From the NCBI GenBank assembly GCA_002900995.3, contig CM035312.1:2775582-2839581 (forward strand): a DNA stretch of 64,000 nt, read 5' to 3'. Shown here one piece after another: positions 42,813 through 54,228 of this stretch. The notes under the pieces were generated by a model, which saw only the letters and a list, made by a program, of their open reading frames with translations, was not told the DNA's origin and did no database searches. The stretch's first letter is position 1. Every line of letters starts with the position of its first letter. Source of the DNA: Ganoderma boninense. Taxonomy: Eukaryota > Basidiomycota > Agaricomycetes > Polyporales > Polyporaceae. Position numbers and translations under genes: made by a program.

Positions 42813-44915
42813 ATGGACCCAGACTCATTGTCTCCAGCTCAGAAGGATGCACTAGCACAGCTACAGGCTCTCACGAATGGCGGTGACGCAGAGGTCTCGA
42901 TCGGGGTTCTGGCCAGCGTTGATTGGGATGTCCAGGTACGTCGAGTTTTCTTCTCTGCGTACAAATGTCAGGGTGCGGCGCATCCGGTTGCAGTCGTCGC
43001 GAATGCTGAGTCTCTTCATAGAGCTAATGATGTTCGTAGCGTGCGGCAGAGATTGTATTCGACGCTATACCCCCTCCCGTTCCTCGTCCTGTGGCTGCAC
43101 CAGAAGCACCGGCCCGCATAGAACAGTTCGAAATCGACGATGCCGAGCAGGATGGTCTCTTAGGTGGCCGCGGTGGCCGCAGAGAGTTCCGCCCCGTGGT
43201 GAGTTCCATTACTCGCTGCCACAACGCCGTCTGTCCTTTCTGATCGTTCGAGTAGCAGGACTCCACCTCGTTTTCCACAGTGATTATCCGGCCATTGCGC
43301 ATCGTATTCAACATCCTCGCCATACCGCTCTACCCGCTCCTTGGGCTCTTGCGATTCATCTTTCGGGCGCTCCGCATCCCGCTTCCCAACTTCGGCCTCT
43401 TCACCTTCTCATACCGCCCTCTTGGCCCCGGCGGAAGCAGGGAAGCACGAGATCCCAAGAGTGTCGCCGCCCGCTGGGTCCGTGCTCTTGAGGAAGAGAC
43501 GGGCGCCGTCTGTGTTGGCCGCAAGAATTCGCAGGGCAGCGGGCACGGCGTTTCGTCCGGGGTCGCGGGTCCGTCCACTCTAACCGCGCGTGGAAGCGCA
43601 TGGGAGGAGGGCTCAAACGGCAGCGTCGACGGCGACAAGCTGCTGCCTGACTTCTTCCTCGGGGCTTACGAAGAGTTCGCGAGGACGTGTCAACGAGAGA
43701 TGAAGATTGGTTGTGTCATCATCGTCAGCGATGAGCACGACAACGATGCTGAGTTCAAGCGGTACGGTGCTCCTAGTTTATCCGCTTGAGAGCAGTCTTT
43801 GACCATCGCCACAGGAGCACGCTCACCCATCCCAGCCTCCTGCGTGTTATCCAGGAGAATGAGATTCTCGTATGGGGTGGTGATATCCGTGACAGGGAGG
43901 CCTGGAGTGGTACGTCCGACGCCAATTCACCGCAAACCTCCGTTGATTGACTTTCGATGTCCAGCCTCACAGAAGCTGCAGGCAACGACTTACCCATTCA
44001 TCGCATTCATCGCTCTCCAACCACGTCGTGCACCAGGGTCCTCATCTGCTCCTGCACCTACCATGACGATCCTTTCGCGCCACCAGGGCCCCTCTATTCC
44101 TTCGACATCGGGTCCTACCGCCGCCCAGACCCTTGTTGCTCATCTCAACGAGAACCTCCTGCCCCGCGTGACACCGTTCCTCAACAATCTCCGCGCAGAA
44201 GCAGCCGAGCGCGAGCGTGAGCGCGCCCTTCGTGCCGAGCAAGACCTTGCGTTCGAGGCCGCTCGGCGCAAAGATACCGACCGTATCCTGCAGAGGCGCG
44301 CGGCAGACGCCGCTGCTGCTGAAGAGAAACGTCTAGCCGCTGAGGCTGAGGCACGCGCGACCGAGGAGGAACGTAAGGCGGCTGAGGCGCGGAGGCTATG
44401 GGGCGCGCGCCGGATGGAGTGGCGTCGGTGGCTCCGGCGGGGGTTCGTTCTGCGCGAGCCTCGTCCTGGAGAGCACGGGCGTGGCAAGACGATGCGGGTC
44501 GGGGTCCGACTTCCCGACGGCCGTCGGTTGGTCCGGTTCTTTGGAGAGAACGATCCCCTCACTGCGCTCTACGCGTACGTGGATTCGTTGCTGATCCCCC
44601 GGAGTTCATGCAAGATGCGGACCCTGTGTTGCCTCCAGAGAGCGGGAAGATGGGGGAGGAGGGTGTCGTCCTCGAGATGCAGAAGTCCGGTCGCTCGTCT
44701 GAGAAGTGGTGGGGCTTCAAGCTCGTGCTCGCGTACCCGCGCCGAGAGATTCTCTGGAGGCGGAGAGGAAGATCGGGGAGATCGAGGTGCTCAAAGGTGG
44801 CGGGCAGGTTGTCGTTGAGTTCATCGCGGACGAAGATGTCAAATCGAGGGCGAAGAGCCGGTCGAGCTTGGAGCAGGATGGCGACGACGACGAGTACCAC
44901 ACAGAGAGTGACTAG
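42813..44915 (+). CDS. UBX2: Ubx2/FAF2-like UBA-UAS-UBX protein of ER-associated degradation
   Basis: Exons 42813-42935, 43040-43198, 43259-43761, 43815-43909, 43965-44915. An N-terminal UBA domain (LSPAQKDALAQLQALTNG...VQRAAEIVFD) is followed by a hydrophobic hairpin membrane insert (VFNILAIPLYPLLGLLRFIF). A thioredoxin-like UAS domain comes next (REMKIGCVIIVSDEHDND, LVWGGDIRDREAW). Then come a long Glu/Arg/Ala coiled coil and a UBX beta-grasp start (MRVGVRLPDGRRLVRFF). The C-terminal part continues through two one-base frame breaks: in the C run at 44596-44600 and near 44752. With each counted as one missing base, the protein is about 610 residues and ends at TAG 44913-44915. Ubx2/FAF2 recruits the Cdc48/p97 ATPase to ER (and mitochondrial or lipid-droplet) membranes. 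Confidence 0.88.
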
Positions 44916-46253
44916 GCTGCTTTGGTTTCTAGATGCCGCATGGGTGCATAGGTGCTATTGTCATACTGCTTGCTTTCCTTAATTCTTGCTCTCTCGTTAT
45001 TAGCCTACTAATAGCAGTCTTTAATCCCCTCCTCCTCGCAGAGGGTCAGAAGACTATTACGCTGGTCGCGGTTTTTGTGCTCGGCGAGGTTCGAATTCGG
45101 GATCGGTGACGTGACGGTGATGCCTCTTGAACCTTCTGTTGCACGGTCGCATCATCTTCGTCTGTTATGATGACTTTCTCTTGCTCTCCCAGCGAATGGA
45201 GCTGGCGCTCCGCTACGCGAAGTGCATGGGTTAACGTCATCGCTATCGTACCTTGAAGAAGCTACATGCAACACCCCGGAGCGACTGCCAGGACGGACCT
45301 GTTGCCCTTCCTGTAGTAGGCCACGTGAACTGGACCAAGGGTCGAGCATCGCGAGTTGCGACCAGGCAGCCTGAGGCAGGCGTATTTATCCTCGACAGCG
45401 AAGCTGACTCGACTGCTCAGATAACCTTGATCGCGATCGGGCAAACGTCGAAGTCGGCGGGCATGATCTACGTAGATGGATGACCGGGATCTGAGCAGGG
45501 TGCTCTGGGCGCTTTACTGAACCTTTTGCTTTCGAGTCTCCCTCTCTCTCTCTCCTCTCTCTAGGGGCTTTCGATTCAACTTTCTTGATTGTTATATCGA
45601 CCTGCATCACCAGGACACATGCGCTTACGGAGGACGGACATTCACAAGACGCGAAGCTAGTCGATTGCCCTGCGAGTTTGGGTACTTCGGCGAGTGACCA
45701 AAGTGAATCGGATCATGGAGAGGCCAGCGAACTGAAGGACAAAGAATTTTGGTTCGAGGATGGTACGGTTATTCTTCACGCTGGCGATGTATAATTCAGC
45801 GTGTATCGTGGCCTCCTAGAGAGTCATTCCACCGTGTTCACTGAGTCGTTCGCCCAACCCCACTCGACGCGCCCCCTCTCGTCTGGTGGGCACCTTGACT
45901 TCACACGCCCTACCATCAAACGGTCGGACACTTTTCGAGCCATGATCCACGCCATGTTCTGCGCTGTATTCCTTGCGATATCGGACCTCAATACTTCACT
46001 TCACTTCGCGGTCGCCCAAGGACTAGGACGATGCGAACGCCACCGTGGTAGCGCATGTGCGTGCTGGTATACATAGGCCACCGAATGACCGCCCCGGTAA
46101 GTCATGATTGTCTCAAAGCAGCATAATGCACTTACGCGTCTCGAATGTTTAGGCATTCTTTTTGAAGCTCTTGTTTGCGACCAATCTCAGCACTGCAATT
46201 TAGGTAGAGAAGTTGTGCTTGCTATTACTTGTGAGACTGAGCCAACCCGTCTC

Positions 46254-46709
46254 TCAGCGACGTGAGCAGTCATCTCTTCCAGAACAAGGGCTCTTCAGTA
46301 ACTTGCGATGCAACTGCGAGAAAGGACAGTGTGTGGGCGCACCATGCGCACCTGACTGTGAGACAACCGAGTAGAACCAGTCATCAGTGTCCGGGATCAG
46401 TGGGTGCGCGAACACAATGCGATACTCCCAAGAAGACCCGGTGGCCTCCTTGGAGGAGCTGAACCAGTTCTTGACATTGCTCTCGTCCAGGGTGGGGATG
46501 ATGTCCATTAACTGCGTCATTGAAGGCTCCCCAGGTGGGTTCGAGCAAGGCATATGCACCGGAAAACTGTGTGACCTCCATCGCTGTACTTGAAGCGAGG
46601 AGGGAAGTTTGAAGAAGCTGTCGGATGCTGTAGAGTAGTTAAGACTTACACAAGGTGGTCCTGAAGACTGAAATAGTCTACAGGTTACAGGCGACTCAGA
46701 TGGTAACAT
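46254..46709 (-). pseudogene. Protein-like exons, faint resemblance to fungal CytB-like family
   Basis: A minus-strand stretch reads like real protein in its middle (Trp- and Asp-rich, with EYRIVFAHPLIPDTDDWFY). It has a plausible GT-AG intron upstream (about 46588-46650) and a change of frame near 46507. The pattern faintly recalls the basidiomycete CytB-like delta-endotoxin family, which includes pore-forming proteins, but I cannot confirm this. Start, end and later exons are unresolved, and the frame is disturbed at least once. It could equally be an unrelated gene. Confidence 0.25.
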
Positions 46710-48075
46710 CGAGAAATGGTGACGTGCTCACGCTGTGTCAGTCAGGGTTGTATTGTAAAACCAGAAATTTGCGGAGGACTTCGAATTGACGGTAGTGCCA
46801 GAGAGAGAAGTGTGTTTTCGGCGTTGCATCTGAGATAAAGATGTATCTTATACGCCCGAAGACATCTCATGGCTGAGCTAGGCTGAAGACATCCACCCCT
46901 CCGAAGTTGGAAGTAGCCCGAAATCGGTACAAGAGGAGGAGGCCTAAAATTGTTCAATAACTTCCCAACAGATGAACCAGCACGGCTGCGGTGTGTGGGG
47001 GAAATGGTGCTTGCGACTGTCTCCCCAGCTGCTCGGATGGTTGCGGACAATTGTAGAGGGTACTTCGATAGCTGATCGAGACCTTATGAGCCACCGTGAC
47101 GGGTGCTGTCAAAGACGACTACTTGTAGGAGGCAGATCACTTCAATCCGATCGTCGCGACGATGAAGTAAGTAGGGCCTCTCACCTTCGTTCATGATATT
47201 TTGTCGCAGACCATGAGTCTATCTCGCAGGTATAAAGGTGAAGCGATCGTGCAGCCCGCTGGGTGGTTCAGCTCCATTCCATTATCTTCTGCACCGTATT
47301 TTCTGGTCGCTATGCCTACTCGCACTACCAAAAGAGGGCACGTATAGATGCAGATGAGGACTCACCAGATGCGAAGCCCGATCCATCGAACTCCCTGGGA
47401 CGAGACAAACACAACCCGCCTAGTAGCCCGAAGGACGAGGACTTTCGCAGCGATGCCCGGGTTGGGACAGATCCACAGTCCCTTCCGCCAGGACTCTTCC
47501 ATTCTCCCATCACCCCGATATTCGTTCAAGCGCATAACAGTCCGGGGAGGTATTCCGATGTTGTATCGCCTCGGCAACGTTGTCAACCACTGGCTTGGGC
47601 CCTCCCGTCAGCCCTCTGTTCAACTACGACCACGCTGCCCGCGCATTGTCGGTGGTAGTACTAGCTAACCACCACCCACCGGTGCTGCTTTACTTCCCCC
47701 ATTGCACCACAGGCAGACCCGCGCGGTAATTCTCGTCTGGACGCCAGTCCCAACCGCGTGCGGGTACTCGCATTGCACCCTCAGTGTCGCATTTCCCGAT
47801 GCCTTTGGACAGACATCGTTGAGGCCCACCACCCTGGGACGGCGAATGCGATGACCGCTGTGCACTGCGGCTCGGACGAGTGCGGGCGGGACGCGAGAAA
47901 GGCGATGAGGCGGGTGAAACCTCCATCGGCACATCCTCGACACCCACGTCTCGTTCACGAGGCTCCACTGTCCCTACTGCCGTCATATCAGCAGGGACGT
48001 GGAGTATGCCCAAAAACACGTGGACGAGCCAGCATGTTGTCCCGAACGCGCTGCTTGGGAGGCGCAGTTGGGCAA

Positions 48076-48091
48076 GGGGGGGGGGGGGGGG
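48076..48091. repeat. Homopolymer of 16 G
   Basis: An uninterrupted G run. It could be a genuine G tract, but its length is likely inaccurate. Confidence 0.8.
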
Positions 48092-50155
48092 CGAAGACAG
48101 ATGTCTGCGAGTCGTGCTAGACGATCATTGGCACCATCGAGTATTTAGCTCGACGGCGTTTTCTTGTTCGTGAACTTCTGGCTTACACAAGAAGCGATGA
48201 GCAGGTCGGGAATTTGACCGTCGTCTGGGGCCCTCTCTGTGATTCGACATGATGTAGGATGATGGTTCGGGCTCGTCGAAGTCGAACGTTGCGCTACCCG
48301 ATCGTGACAAGATACCCCGAATCAAAGCTAGTCCCGAAAAAAGGGAGCAATAGGTCGCGTGCTCGTTAGTGAGGTCGAGGCAGTGCACTTACATGGGACT
48401 GCACTGTACAACATGACTTGTTACACGCCAGGTGTGTAGCTGGATTGTAACGACCTCGTTCTGCACCACGCATCTAATCGCTTGTCCTGAAGGACTACTC
48501 TCACAGCCAGTCTCGAAGGTCTCAGACGTCTTGCGTATGGTACCGGTGTCGTACTGACTCCAAGTAGCTTGGCGCAGGGCCGAGCTCTGTCGCTAAGTGA
48601 AGCTGGTCCGACGGGTAATAGCAACATATCCGTGGGGCAACCCACCACAAAAGAGGCTCAGTATCAGGCCGTCCAGCCAACGAACACGACCTCTCCTCCA
48701 AACCTTCAGTCGCACACCTCTAGGTTCCATCCCACTTCGCAACCCGACATGGCAGCAGGAACGAAGGTCATAATCGCTGGTGCTGGTATCGTCGAGCCCG
48801 TCCTGGGGATGCTCCTGAAGCTCAAAGGGTACGAGCCTCCCATATACAAACGCCTCGACGCCCCACCGACGCCGGCCTCACCCTCACGTAAGTACTAGTG
48901 CATGCATGCCTACACTCACACATGCCCCACTGCTCAGACATTCGTCTCTCCGTCCCTGTTAAGGCCAAGACAAAGGAGTGCAAACCAACTTACACTCTAG
49001 CCTACAGCAAAACGGGCTCAAAGTGCTCAACCTCATCCCGGGGCTCCTCGCGAAGCTCCCCACGCGCGAGATCACCGAGGCGGCGAACTACACTGCCCTC
49101 GCGGGGTCCGAGCGCGAGCTCTTCCGCCTCGCGGTGCCCCCGCTGCTCAAGGAGTGCACGGGCCACACGTTCACAGACGTCCGCCGCCCCGTGCTCATCC
49201 GCACGCTCCACCAGGGGGCGCAGGCGCGCGGCGTCCCGATCGTATTCGGGCACCAGCTCGTCGGGCTCGAAGAGTCGCAGCCGCGAAAGGAGGGAGACGG
49301 AGGAGATGAGGTCACGGTTCGCGTCGCGAAGGGGACGACGGCCACGGCGAGTTTCGGCGTGGGCTGCGACGGGGTGCACAGCGAAATGCGGAGGGTTTTG
49401 TTCGGGGACGAAGGCATTTCGTTCACTGGACTGGCTATGGTGAGTGGGGTGCACACACAAGTCACAGATCAGGATCGCGTTGGCTGATGTGCTTGGGCGG
49501 GAAGACGGGGGGCTTCTCGCCGTTCCCGGAGGCGTTTCGGGAGAGCGATTGTCTGCGCCATTGATGTTCAACATCTACGGCGACGGCGTGCACACGATCG
49601 GGTACCCGGTGAACGACTGCGAGATATCGTGGGGGTGAGTGCAGCTCCGGCTACTCCCTCTGTGCGCGCTGTCGTCTGACGGCCGCGCTTCGTCCACAGC
49701 ATAACGCGGCGCGAACCCGAGGCGAGAGAAACCTGGCGCGCGATGGACGAGGAAGGCCAGAAGGAATTCCGGGAGGGCCAATGCTCCAAACTCCCCTTCG
49801 AGGGAGGGGAACTGGTCCGCACGGTAGGGCGCATCATCAAGGTCAGTGGGCTAGAACGGCCCCAGCACTTGAAGGAGTGCGACGCCGTCAGTTGCCCCAA
49901 CATGTACGCTGACGGCGGATGGGCGTGTTTCTGCAGTTTGGCCTGTACGACCAATTGGAGCTCCCAACGTGGCACAAAAGCCGTGTGGTTCTCATCGGCG
50001 ACGCCGCGCACCCCACCAGCCCCGTGAGTGGCGCACCTTTCATCCTCTTCTTCCATGCGGAGGTAGCATTCTCAACATATCCTCACCTCGCCGGAACCCG
50101 GCATGCGTAGCACTTCGGACAGGGCGCGAACCAAGCCTTCGAGGACTGCTCACTA

Positions 50156-51388
50156 TGGAGCTGGGCACCCTGGAAATTCACCTGTTAAATTGAGCAAAAG
50201 TCAGAATCACCCAGGATACTGTTGATTTGAGAAACCGGTGATTTGATCGGTAATTTTCACTAGTTGATTTTTGGCAGGGAGAGGTGGGAAATCGCGCTTG
50301 AAGTCTCCAAACGCCGGCCCTAAACACGAGCGCCTGTCCGCGCCGGTGGCAATTTTCAGCGTCGACATCCAGTTGCAGTCAGTCATCGACTCATCATGCA
50401 TCATCGCGCACCATCCACTCTCTGTCCTCGTCTCTATTCAATCGTCTCGCTCTAGGTATCATATCTGTACAGTTTTTGACAACTTCTACCGCTCTACGGT
50501 TCAGCTGCAGACTACCGGACGGACGAGTATCAGGAGAGCGACGAGCGTAACTCGGAGGCGAGGTCAGGCCGGTCAAGCTTCAAGACCCACTCGGTTCTCA
50601 GGCCTCAATCGCGATTCATCTTCCGCTGCATGATGGTACGTCTTTTCTGCTGGATATCTCGTACTGGTAAGTCTGCATCTCTGTTACCTAGAGGTCTTTG
50701 CGTCGGCGTCTGCTTCGTGGACACCACCGACCTCTGGGCACTAACCGGTAAGTGATGCGCATTCTTTACCCACCCCGGGCATTGTCTAGGTGAGTATCTT
50801 TCTTTCGCTATCTTATGAACAACGAGCACACAGCTTACCATGGCTTATGGGGAGTGTTTGTGCGCGTCGTGGACCCACATTCGGGCCGTGTCATTACCCA
50901 GCCAGCTGGTGAGTCTGTTCTTATCCGGGATTTAGGGGCTGCTTAATGTTGGAGATCTGCAGGACTGCTAGTGGCATGGAAGGGCATAGAAGGTGCGTCT
51001 TCTAGTGGCTTCAGGCGATATGGTTGTATGGAGGATACTCGAAGAGGTTTTTGGCACTTGTAGTCTACGTACATTTAGCGCTACGTCATACATAAGTACA
51101 CTGTGTACTAAATAGTTGATATTAGCATGTTTTACCTCTCATTGCTGTGGCGCATGCGTGCATGTTCCGCTAGAATGATTCCCCCCAGGACAGTTGAATT
51201 ACACAGGAAAACCGTTGTAAATCACAGCGGGAACTGGTGATTTTCGCCATGAATGGGTGTGTCATTCTGCTGTTGATAATTCTTGTTCTGAAACAGAAGT
51301 CCAACTGTTGAATTTCAACAGTTTCCGCTGAAAATCCTCAGTACAACAGGTGATCCCAATAGGTGAAAATCCACGGGCGCTATGTCCA
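50156..51388. mobile_element. 1.23 kb element with imperfect terminal inverted repeats inside the monooxygenase gene
   Basis: The ends are related inverted repeats of about 28 bp: TGGAGCTGGGCACCC... at 50156-50183 and the complement of ...GGGCGCTATGTCCA at 51361-51388. The inner half, TGGA(A/T)(A/T)TTCACCT, is best conserved. The interior is AT-richer, full of short palindromes, and has no transposase-like frame, so it looks non-autonomous. A target-site duplication is not clear (left flank GCTCACTA, right flank CGGCTAGCGCTACC). The superfamily is undetermined. Confidence 0.5.
51303..51323. repeat. Perfect 10-bp inverted repeat
   Basis: AACTGTTGAA and its complement are separated by one base, inside the putative non-autonomous element near its right end. 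It could be a subterminal protein-binding site. Confidence 0.6.
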
Positions 51389-51739
51389 CGGCTAGCGCTA
51401 CCATCTCTGCTCGTCGCGCACAACCCTTTCGGCGCGCCGCCGTCCAGCACGCTCCTCGACATTGTCTTCACCGAGTTCGAGCAGCTGCTTATCGCTCGGA
51501 CGTCCGCGCTCGTGCGGCGTGCGCGCCAGCACATCGAGCTGCTCGTCGTCAGCGGGGCGGACGCGTGCAGGAAGCGGGACGAGGCGCTCGTAGGGATCCT
51601 CGCAGATGGCGTGCCTGAAGCGACGGGGGCCGCTGAGGACTCCGGGAGCCCTGCCACTAGTGGGGTGATGAAGCCCGTCGGGGCGCACTACATGGACTTA
51701 CTCGAGCAACCGTCCAGGGCTGGCGAGAGTGCGATTTGA

Positions 51740-53748
51740 GTGGGTATATGCGCCTGTGAAGGTAGAGGTGTGACTATATACGCATGCAGTGGTGGAGGCT
51801 CAGGAGTATGGGGGTCGGATGGCGCCAGTTCTCCGGTCGCCGTCAGGCTGTGCCGTCGACGTGGTCTTCACGACTTTTTTTGACTGCTTGATAGCCCAAA
51901 AATACACGTAGGGAAGACACAACGTCGTGGTGCCAGTGTATACATAGCCGTGTGCGGTTGCGGATCCGTCCGAGAGTCGAAATGTGTACGTTGACCAGAA
52001 TAGCTGATCCTAGGCACGAGAGTCGATACGTGGCGCAGAAGCATCCAGACCCAAACCAGACACAAGGAGGTGCTTGAGGATGGGAACGGGCTCATCTGAG
52101 TGGCCTGATCAAACGATCTGCCTATTCCGTGAGGCGGACGACCGCAAGTAGCTTCGAGGCGGCATCGGTGCAAAATCGGACGCGGGAGGTCGCAAGATGT
52201 TACATAACGTGGACGAACCATCGGAGCCTCCCGGATACTTCGGTTTTGGGGGCCCAACCGGTGTCTATGTGGTTGACGTCGTCTGAGAGGAATCCTCGCA
52301 CGGTGATAGGTCGAAACCTACGCATATAGTCGAGAGTCGGGCGGTTGAGAGAAGGAAAGGCAGGGATAGGAGGAGAAAAAACTGCACACCTCCGAGTAGC
52401 CAACCGGCCGGTGCCTGACCTTGGTCGAGACATCCAGAGACTCAGCAATGGAGTTGCCTAGAGGTGTTCCAGCTTCTCCATCCTGTCGGCGTTGTCGGGT
52501 TATTGGACACGATGACCCGGCGAAGGGAACGCCAAGCTTCTAGCATAGGCCGAAAGTTTCGGAGATCATGAGCCTATTGACAACGCAGCTTGAGTTAAGC
52601 GTGTGTGCCGTAATGCGAAGGCATGCTCGTACCTTGGTGTATGCGCATTCAAACCGACTGGGTGGAGGAATGATGGAGGAAAGGTGGAGAGGCACGGCAA
52701 GGACGGATGGATGAGGTTTGTGTGCAAGTAGCAGCGGGCGTCAAACGAGCGGCACTGCTTTCTCGGTGCAATTCCCAGAATAGTCGCAGTGCTGTGCTAT
52801 TTCGAGAGAGCGGGATGGTGGGAGGCACAACGCAAATCACGCCTCCGTCTCGTGAACACAGAACGTCCCGAATTTTATAATAGCTTGACATTCATCGTAG
52901 CCGTGGCAGCGCATGATGGACACGTACTTAGAGCTCCGCCATGTGCAATGCAGCTGTCGCGCCCACACTCGCAACGCTGGGAACGCCGGGCGGTTCAACA
53001 GCATGGACGTCAACCATTTTGATGTGTTGTGCTTCTGGGGGATGAGATGGATGATACGGTCGGCCGACGGAAGCTCCTGAAAATGAAAATCCTGGGCCCA
53101 GAGACTGCACGTCGGTGATACGGTCTGCTCCACAATGCGTGCTGGGAGAAACTCCGTGTATGTCCGTCACGACTGTCGGACCGGAACACCTAGGAGATTC
53201 ATAGCGCTCACACAGAGGACATGAAGAGACCTGGTATTTGTCAATAAACGGCCTGATCCATGCGTGGTAATGGTTAAGAACGATGGCTGTGGGGAGGATT
53301 GCTGTGCGTATGAGGACCTTCGGATTCGAAATTAGGAGGACAGGGAGAGTTGTGGGCGCTGATGAGGGTCGGACACGGAGGCGCTTACCGATCAAGCTCC
53401 TCTAATAACTTTGCCCGAGAGTCACTCCTCCCTCCGACACCCTCCTGCCCCTCCCCGACGCCCTTCTACCCGGTCCTACCCCGCGCGCCACCCGAACCTA
53501 CTTATCTCTCTGCTTCCTCCGCCCAGCTGTTCTCCTGCTTGCCCCCTTTCCCCTGCTCTTTGCAAGCCTCTCCTGCTGCGACCTGTGCATACCTGTGTCC
53601 TCCGAACCTGCCCATCACCCGCCCACACCGATACACCGCACCGCCGCGGGTCAAAACCGCTCGCTCGCTCCCCCACACTCCGTACCCGCGTCCACCCACC
53701 CACACCCCCACAGATCTCGCTTGCACAACAGCAACCAGGAGCGCAGCA
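51740..53748. other. No gene recognised
   Basis: A 155-codon minus-strand frame at 52928-53395 has no motif. The last 350 bp are CT/CCG-rich, the likely promoter and 5' leader of the next gene. Confidence 0.45.
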
Positions 53749-54228
53749 ATGGGGAACTCACTCGAAGACTGGAAGCGCGTCCCCACCACCGCCGGCGCCC
53801 TCTTCGGCATCGACCTCCCCTACCGTCCGCCCAAGAACCCCGTCGGCGCGTTCCTCTGGCGGCAGCGCTTCTGGATCGAGACGACCTCGGGCCTCTCCCT
53901 CCTCGAGCCCTGGGAGAAGATCCTCACCCGTATGTCCTGCGGCCTTCCCCCTGTCTTCTGCGGATGCTGACCCCACCCCGCCCTTACCTCACCTTACCAC
54001 TCACCCGTACGGCAACACGCGCGTGCACGGGACGCAGTCGCGCTGCTGTACTTCCTGCTCACACTCGTCTTCACGGGCGTGTACAAGGTCGTCCCGCAGC
54101 AGGCGCCGCTGCTCTACCGCCGCATGCTCTACTACCTCTTCGGCAGCGATGGCAGCGACGGGGCCGCCGCCGCCGCGAGGTCCCTCGCCGACTGGGCTGG
54201 CCGCAATACGTCGATAGGGGACCTCTGA
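53749..54228 (+). CDS. Serine palmitoyltransferase small-subunit-like protein, paralogue A
   Basis: Exons 53749-53929 and 54038-54228 give 123 residues. The core is WIETTSGLSLLEPWEKILT, a transmembrane helix (LALLYFLLTLVFTGVYKVV), a proline, and a short amphipathic part with MLYYLFG. LEPWE followed by one TM helix is the signature of the small activating subunit of serine palmitoyltransferase (SPT_ssu-like), which binds the catalytic heterodimer in the ER membrane and sets activity and acyl-CoA choice. The N-terminal extension with PTTAGALF and LPYRPPKNPVGAFLWRQR is shared with paralogue B. The residue before LEPWE is Leu51. The intron (108 nt) is in the same place and phase as in paralogue B. 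Assignment is by motif, not by search. Confidence 0.72.

Larger units (their letters stand above)
44916..48748. other. 3.8 kb with no firmly supported gene
   Basis: Short frames only, plus a CT microsatellite near 45538-45565 and a 16-G run at 48076-48091. One candidate is discussed separately (46254-46709). A plus-strand frame at 47263-47658 has no recognisable motif. Confidence 0.4.
48749..51739 (+). pseudogene. FAD-dependent monooxygenase, split by an insertion
   Basis: A salicylate-hydroxylase-like flavin monooxygenase. Exons: 48749-48887, 49001-49439, 49505-49634, 49700-49841, 49937-50023, 50111 to about 50150; the C-terminal part lies at about 51398-51739. The FAD N-terminal motif reads IIAGAGIVEPVLGMLL, with Glu replacing the third Gly of GxGxxG. 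GCDGVHSEMR (the DG motif) and GDAAHPTSP (the second FAD motif) are present. After GQGANQAFEDC the reading runs into an inserted element and stops at 50188. The true C-terminus (IVFTEFEQLLIARTSALVRRAR) resumes 1.2 kb later. Single bases are missing at 48861-48864 (C run), near 49556 and near 51404. The gene cannot make a full enzyme as sequenced. The insertion is real disruption; the single-base losses may be technical. Confidence 0.75.
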
